DNA of 64,000 nt from an uncultured Selenomonas sp. (GTDB taxonomy: Bacteria > Bacillota > Negativicutes > Selenomonadales > Selenomonadaceae), in NCBI GenBank assembly GCA_934202005.1, contig CAKPXP010000001.1, forward strand, positions 124,001 through 188,000, in the 5' to 3' direction. This document shows, piece after piece, positions 60,479 through 64,000 of this stretch; the first letter of the stretch is position 1; each line of letters begins with the position of its first letter. Position numbers and translations under genes: made by a program. The notes below the pieces were generated by a model that worked only from the letters and a program-made list of their open reading frames with translations, had not been told where the DNA came from and did no database searches.

Positions 60479-61591
60479 ATGAACAATCAGTCGAAGGAAT
60501 CCGTGCGAAACTCCGGATGGATCCCGAAAGAAGAATTTGAGGAGCTGCAACGGCATTGCAAGAATCTGGAAGCCGTGCTGGAGATCAACAACATCTCCCA
60601 CGTCGGCGAATACGTCGAGCAATTTGTTGCATCAGGTCGAACCCTGCTCCGCAAGATCAGCACTGAACTCAAGGCAATCGAGTATGACCCGGTTGCCGAT
60701 GAGCATATCCATCGCCTGATTACGTATCTGGATCACCTAAAAGACCAGCTGGAGCAGCTGGATGAAACCGGTGAGACGATTCATCGTCTCAGTCACATAC
60801 ATTTTACGGAGGCGTTTTTTATGAAAACGATCAGCTTTATTAACCTGAAAGGCGGCGTCGGCAAGACGACCATCTCAACCAACTTTGCATATGCCCTGGC
60901 CGAATCCTGTGGCTTACGCATCCTCTTCATCGACAACGACAAGCAGGGAAATGCGACAGACTGGCTTGGCGGGGATGAGAATGCAGGCAGCATCACCAAT
61001 CTCATGATGGGGGATGCGACCGTCCAGGAAGTCATCCAGAAGACGCGGTATCCTGGCATCGATCTGATTGGTGCGGATATGGGCCTCATCGATGCCAATG
61101 CGTACCTCATCAAGAACGAGAACATCGACCAGGCGAACATCTTGAAGAAAGCCTTGCAGCCGATTCTCGAGAACTATGACCTCTGCATCATCGACAACCC
61201 GCCAGACATCAACATGAGCGTCTTCAACAGCCTGAACATCTCCGATGATGTGGTCATCGTCACTTCGCCGGATTGGGACAGTAAGCTGGGGGTCTACCAG
61301 ATGATCCGTCAGCTGGAGCTTGCCAGCAAGTTCAATCCGAACCTGCATCTGCGCGGCATCCTGGTCAACAACTTCCTGTCTGACAAGGCCGTCTACGACC
61401 TGTTGAAGGAATTCAAGGATAAGGGGCTGCCCGTTTTCCAGACAAAAATCCATTACGCAACGAAGAACGCGAAGAAGCACATGACCCTGGCACGCTGCAA
61501 TCGCCGCAGCCTTTTCGAGGAATATCCGAACTGCCTGGTTGCACGTGACATCTGGAAGTTCATGAAAGAATTCATGGGAATCCAGGCATAA
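60479..61591 (+). CDS. parA: ParA-type partition ATPase with N-terminal extension
   Basis: A 370-residue protein. Residues 115-370 are a complete ParA: deviant Walker [10 protein letters not shown] (Lys129, with the signature Lys124), [16 protein letters not shown], and [14 protein letters not shown] (Walker B). Residues 1-114 form a charged helical extension, not the HTH of type Ia ParA. ATG 60479 has AAGGAGCGCGC upstream. An internal ATG at 60821 starts exactly at the ParA domain and has GGAGGCGTTTTTT before it, so two forms of 370 and 256 residues may be made. It segregates the element together with ParB. Confidence 0.92.
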   Translation: MNNQSKESVRNSGWIPKEEFEELQRHCKNLEAVLEINNISHVGEYVEQFVASGRTLLRKISTELKAIEYDPVADEHIHRLITYLDHLKDQLEQLDETGETIHRLSHIHFTEAFFMKTISFINLKGGVGKTTISTNFAYALAESCGLRILFIDNDKQGNATDWLGGDENAGSITNLMMGDATVQEVIQKTRYPGIDLIGADMGLIDANAYLIKNENIDQANILKKALQPILENYDLCIIDNPPDINMSVFNSLNISDDVVIVTSPDWDSKLGVYQMIRQLELASKFNPNLHLRGILVNNFLSDKAVYDLLKEFKDKGLPVFQTKIHYATKNAKKHMTLARCNRRSLFEEYPNCLVARDIWKFMKEFMGIQA

Positions 61592-61605
61592 GGAGGCAGA
61601 ACGAG

Positions 61606-62826
61606 ATGAAGAAATACAATGGAAGCATGATGGCTTATCTCAATGAGCGGACGCAGGGAGCTGCGGCAGAGGCATCTGACAGGAGCGAGATTCAGATGAT
61701 TGACTTTCATCAGCTGATCCCGAATACAAAGAATTTCTACGGCATCCGGGAAATCGAGCAGCTGGCACATAGCATGGCCTTGTCCGGCACAGTCGAACCG
61801 CTGCTAGTCGTTCGGCGCGATGACGGGAATTATAACATCATCAGTGGAGAGCGGCGGTTCCGTGCCGTCTCCCTGCGCTATGAGCGTGGAGAGCTGACAT
61901 CGCCGGATGTTCCCTGCCTTGTGCATGAGGCGTTCAGCGGAGATGGGAAGCTGACCGCAGAGATGCGGGAGAATATTGCCATCGTCTGCGCGAACAGTTA
62001 CCGGCAGAAGACGGCCTTGGAAAAGCTGGAAGAAATCAATGTCCTGGAGCCGATTGCAAGAATCTATTACACGGATGCGCTGGCTGACGGCAGCTTCAGC
62101 GGGGCCTTCCGCAAGTACTTTGCCGAGCAGTTCCTAGGGATGAGTTCCACCTCTTTGCAGCGGCTTCTCGTCCTGCGGAAACTCTGTCCCGAAGCGCGGG
62201 AAGCTTTGCAGGATGGGACGATCAGTGACACGCTGGCCTCCGTCCTTGCCAATCGAGCCACGGAAGAGCAGCAGGACTACCTCAGGCGGCTGGCATCCGG
62301 TGAAGCCCAGGGTACCGTGAAAGAGCTGGTGGAATCTTATAGAGATACCTCCTCCGAAGCAGCAGAATCAGAAGAACCGGCAGGAGAGGAACAGGCCCAA
62401 GAGGCCGAGCCAGAAAACAGAGAGGACGCCGCGCAGATGGATGATGCGGCTGGAGCCAAGGAACCATCTGCTGCCGGAGCTTCATCGGACTGGAGCCTCA
62501 CAGCCGACCCGGATGATCCACCAGCTGTTCCCGAGCAGCCGGATGAGGTGGAGACGGAACGAGAAGAGCAGCCACCAGCCCCCAGTGAAGCGGACTGGGA
62601 ACGCCATGGACAGGAAAAGCTTTTCGACACCCCTGTACCGAAGAATCTCACGCCGGAAGAAGCGGAGAGTGAAGCCAATGACTGGCTGGAGCAGTGCTTG
62701 AAGAGCGTGGCAGAGATGGCAGCGCAGAAAGCAGAGACAGCCCGTCAGGACGGTGACAAACGCCTGGCCGCGCAGTGGGAAGTTCGCAAGGCAGCAGTCA
62801 ATCTTGTCATCGAGACAATCAAATAA
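61606..62826 (+). CDS. parB: ParB-type partition protein
   Basis: A 406-residue ParB. IQMIDFHQLIPNTKNFYGIREIEQLAHSM, PLLVVRRDDGNYNIISGERRFRAV (the GERR CTP-binding box of ParB/Spo0J) and an HTH region (about 130-200, SSTSLQRLLVLRKLCPEAREALQDGTISDTLASVLA) are clear. A long acidic low-complexity linker (about 250-340) and a C-terminal helical dimerisation part follow. It begins 14 bases after parA. The 19-bp palindromes upstream are the likely parS sites. Confidence 0.93.
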   Translation: MKKYNGSMMAYLNERTQGAAAEASDRSEIQMIDFHQLIPNTKNFYGIREIEQLAHSMALSGTVEPLLVVRRDDGNYNIISGERRFRAVSLRYERGELTSPDVPCLVHEAFSGDGKLTAEMRENIAIVCANSYRQKTALEKLEEINVLEPIARIYYTDALADGSFSGAFRKYFAEQFLGMSSTSLQRLLVLRKLCPEAREALQDGTISDTLASVLANRATEEQQDYLRRLASGEAQGTVKELVESYRDTSSEAAESEEPAGEEQAQEAEPENREDAAQMDDAAGAKEPSAAGASSDWSLTADPDDPPAVPEQPDEVETEREEQPPAPSEADWERHGQEKLFDTPVPKNLTPEEAESEANDWLEQCLKSVAEMAAQKAETARQDGDKRLAAQWEVRKAAVNLVIETIK

Positions 62827-62846
62827 GGAGACGAACACCAGAAGAT

Positions 62847-63311
62847 ATGAAAGGATTCAGAATCTGGGCAGGGGTACTGATGGGCCTCTGCCTTCTGCTA
62901 TATGCAGCAGTCTCCGAAGCGGCAGATCTTCCTGTCACTTCGCCGTTCGGCTGGCGGGTACATCCCATCTCAGGAACATGGAAGTTCCATTCTGGAGTAG
63001 ACCTGGGGTATGAGTACGGGACAGTCGTTCCGGCACTCTTCGACGGTACGGTCGTAGAGGAAGGCGACTTCTCGGATGGCTATGGCAACCATGTGACGCT
63101 GTACCATCAAGATTACGATACCTACACGAAATACTGCCACCTGTCTGCGATTTATGTGGAGACTGGGCAGTACGTCCAGCAGGGCGAAGAAATCGGGGCC
63201 GTCGGCTCTACCGGCTATTCGACCGGCCCGCACCTGCACTTAGAGTATATTGTCCGGAACCCGGACACAGGGGAATACGAGTACACCGATCCCCTGTCCC
63301 TGTGGCAATGA
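62847..63311 (+). CDS. Exported M23-family (LytM) endopeptidase
   Basis: A 154-residue protein. A signal peptide (GFRIWAGVLMGLCLLLYAAVSEAAD) is followed by a compact M23 domain: SPFGWRVHPISGTWKFHSGVDLG (H-x3-D zinc ligands) and GSTGYSTGPHLHLEY (HLH). The catalytic His of the pattern is in KYCHLS. It cleaves peptidoglycan cross-links and may be a transfer or lysis factor of the element. It sits between parB and repA, an unusual place. ATG 62847 lies 16 bases after AAGGAG; the ribosome binding site is therefore not ideal. Confidence 0.9.
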   Translation: MKGFRIWAGVLMGLCLLLYAAVSEAADLPVTSPFGWRVHPISGTWKFHSGVDLGYEYGTVVPALFDGTVVEEGDFSDGYGNHVTLYHQDYDTYTKYCHLSAIYVETGQYVQQGEEIGAVGSTGYSTGPHLHLEYIVRNPDTGEYEYTDPLSLWQ

Positions 63312-63335
63312 GATGAATTGAAGGAGGAATGCGCG

Positions 63336-64000
63336 ATGCGTTTCAAGATTACGGATATCGACAATGAACGGTACTACCAGATGCCGAAGAGCCTTTTCTC
63401 GTATCAGGCATATATTGACCTGAGCCTGCAAGCGAAGGTCATTTACTGTATCTTAAAGGATCGGATGAGCTTGTCGCGCAGGAATCACTGGGTCGATGCG
63501 AACGGCGACATCTACCTCATGTTCCAGCAGCAGGAGATCGCCGACATCTTGCACATCAACAAATCCACGGTCTGCCGGGAGATGAAGAATCTCGTGGCCT
63601 ATGGCCTCATCGAGATCTCCGACCAGGGACGTGGCCGCTGCCATCGGATTTACATCAACAAGATTCGCGTGCCGGAGTTATCTGAGGAAATCCTGGACAT
63701 CGAATCGCAGCTTGGCGAGGCTGCTAGACAGGCAGAGGAGGAAGAAGCCAGGTACCAGGCGATGCTGCATCCCGAGCAGGCCGAAGCGGCAATCTGCAAT
63801 CCGCGAGTTGCATACGGACAACCGTCGGTTGCATATTCGCAAACGCGAGTTGCGCCAGGACAACCGCGAGTTGCATCTGGGAAACTCCAGGTTGCACCCG
63901 GACAACTGCAAGTTGCGCCAGGACAACCGAAAGTTGCACCAGTGCAACCTAATGATACTAACTTAGAGAACCTGACTAGTAAGACTGAGTGTAGTGAACC
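63336..64000 (+). CDS. repA: RepA_N-type replication initiator (3' end outside window)
   Basis: 221 residues are visible with no stop. Residues 1-110 match the RepA_N domain of theta-replicating Firmicute plasmids (RFKITDIDNERYYQMPKSLF, LSLQAKVIYCILKDRMSLSRRN, DIYLMFQQQEIADILHINKSTVCREMKNLVAYGLIE, a winged HTH). About 155-205 is a run of seven heptapeptide repeats (x-V-A-x-G-Q-P), encoded by 21-bp direct repeats. AAGGAGGAATGCGCG precedes ATG 63336. It initiates replication of the excised or plasmid form of the element. Confidence 0.9.
   Translation, partial: MRFKITDIDNERYYQMPKSLFSYQAYIDLSLQAKVIYCILKDRMSLSRRNHWVDANGDIYLMFQQQEIADILHINKSTVCREMKNLVAYGLIEISDQGRGRCHRIYINKIRVPELSEEILDIESQLGEAARQAEEEEARYQAMLHPEQAEAAICNPRVAYGQPSVAYSQTRVAPGQPRVASGKLQVAPGQLQVAPGQPKVAPVQPNDTNLENLTSKTECSE
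63800..63952 (+). repeat. seven 21-bp tandem repeats inside repA (iteron-like)
   Basis: Units approximate GTTGCGCCAGGACAACCGCGA with GTTG and CAAC arms, phased at 21 bases, i.e. two helical turns. In RepA_N plasmids the origin commonly lies in repeats within the rep gene, so this is the candidate oriV. Confidence 0.75.

Noticed and set aside
63800..63952. Possible CRISPR-like repeat array
   Set aside because: The 21-bp units are contiguous without spacers and encode heptapeptides in frame with repA.

Overview
The window looks like a diderm, obligately anaerobic Firmicute of the Negativicutes, most likely Selenomonas ruminantium or a very close relative. The strongest marker is the gene at 43416-44456. 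It encodes a secreted cysteine phytase of the PTP-like type, 346 residues long with Cys252 in an HCEAGVGR loop, which I recall as nearly identical to the S. ruminantium enzyme PhyAsr. Pyruvate:ferredoxin oxidoreductase, HemZ, a CIRCE-controlled groESL operon, T-box and FMN leaders and many TTG starts fit the same group. The chromosomal part (1 to about 46.9 kb) is GC-rich. From about 46.9 kb to the right edge the base composition drops, the codon use changes and the gene content becomes that of a mobile element.

Chromosome, left to right. The end of tsaD is followed by a PdtaS-type sensor kinase and an ANTAR response regulator, then groESL, yigZ, a DeoR-type regulator facing left, and a MoxR ATPase with a VWA protein. 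The next block runs recJ, rel, fur, hemZ, hisS, aspS. It is followed by an envelope block (tagA-like glycosyltransferase, psd, pssA, GT2 glycosyltransferase), queD, queE, trmL and murB. An FMN riboswitch with its own terminator leads the ribD-ribE-ribBA-ribH operon. Then come a YfcE-type phosphodiesterase, hslO, a YibE/F membrane protein, a purple-acid-phosphatase-like exported protein, an HD protein, corA behind a long structured leader, an orphan Phd-like antitoxin, a cationic amino-acid permease and nifJ. A lone trpD sits behind a T-box. After it come the phytase, a broken chemotaxis receptor and guaA. Four copies of a roughly 180-bp MITE-like repeat lie between these genes (4.5, 6.7, 41.4 and 43.1 kb), and one of them supplies the stop codon of trpD.

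Mobile element. A 27-codon miaB remnant (46857-46940) breaks off just after YGCQMN, and a large serine recombinase lies close by, pointing at the junction. I read this as the left end of an element integrated in miaB; its right end is outside the window. Inside are four toxin-antitoxin systems (mazEF, higB with a HigA-IrrE fusion, yafQ-dinJ, higBA), two co-oriented proteins of unknown function, an XseA-like protein, and a ParA-ParB-M23 peptidase-RepA backbone resembling a plasmid. The most unusual part is at 55-59.7 kb. It holds a series of divergent small XRE regulator pairs, each pair around its own promoter and its own pair of palindromic operators. Three of them are tandem copies built on the same plan with different operator sequences. 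They are separated by copies of a 19-bp palindrome (GATGTCCATSATGGACATC, six copies in the element), which is a good candidate for the binding site of the ParB encoded next door.

No rRNA, tRNA or CRISPR array was seen. All assignments come from reading motifs; no database search was possible.
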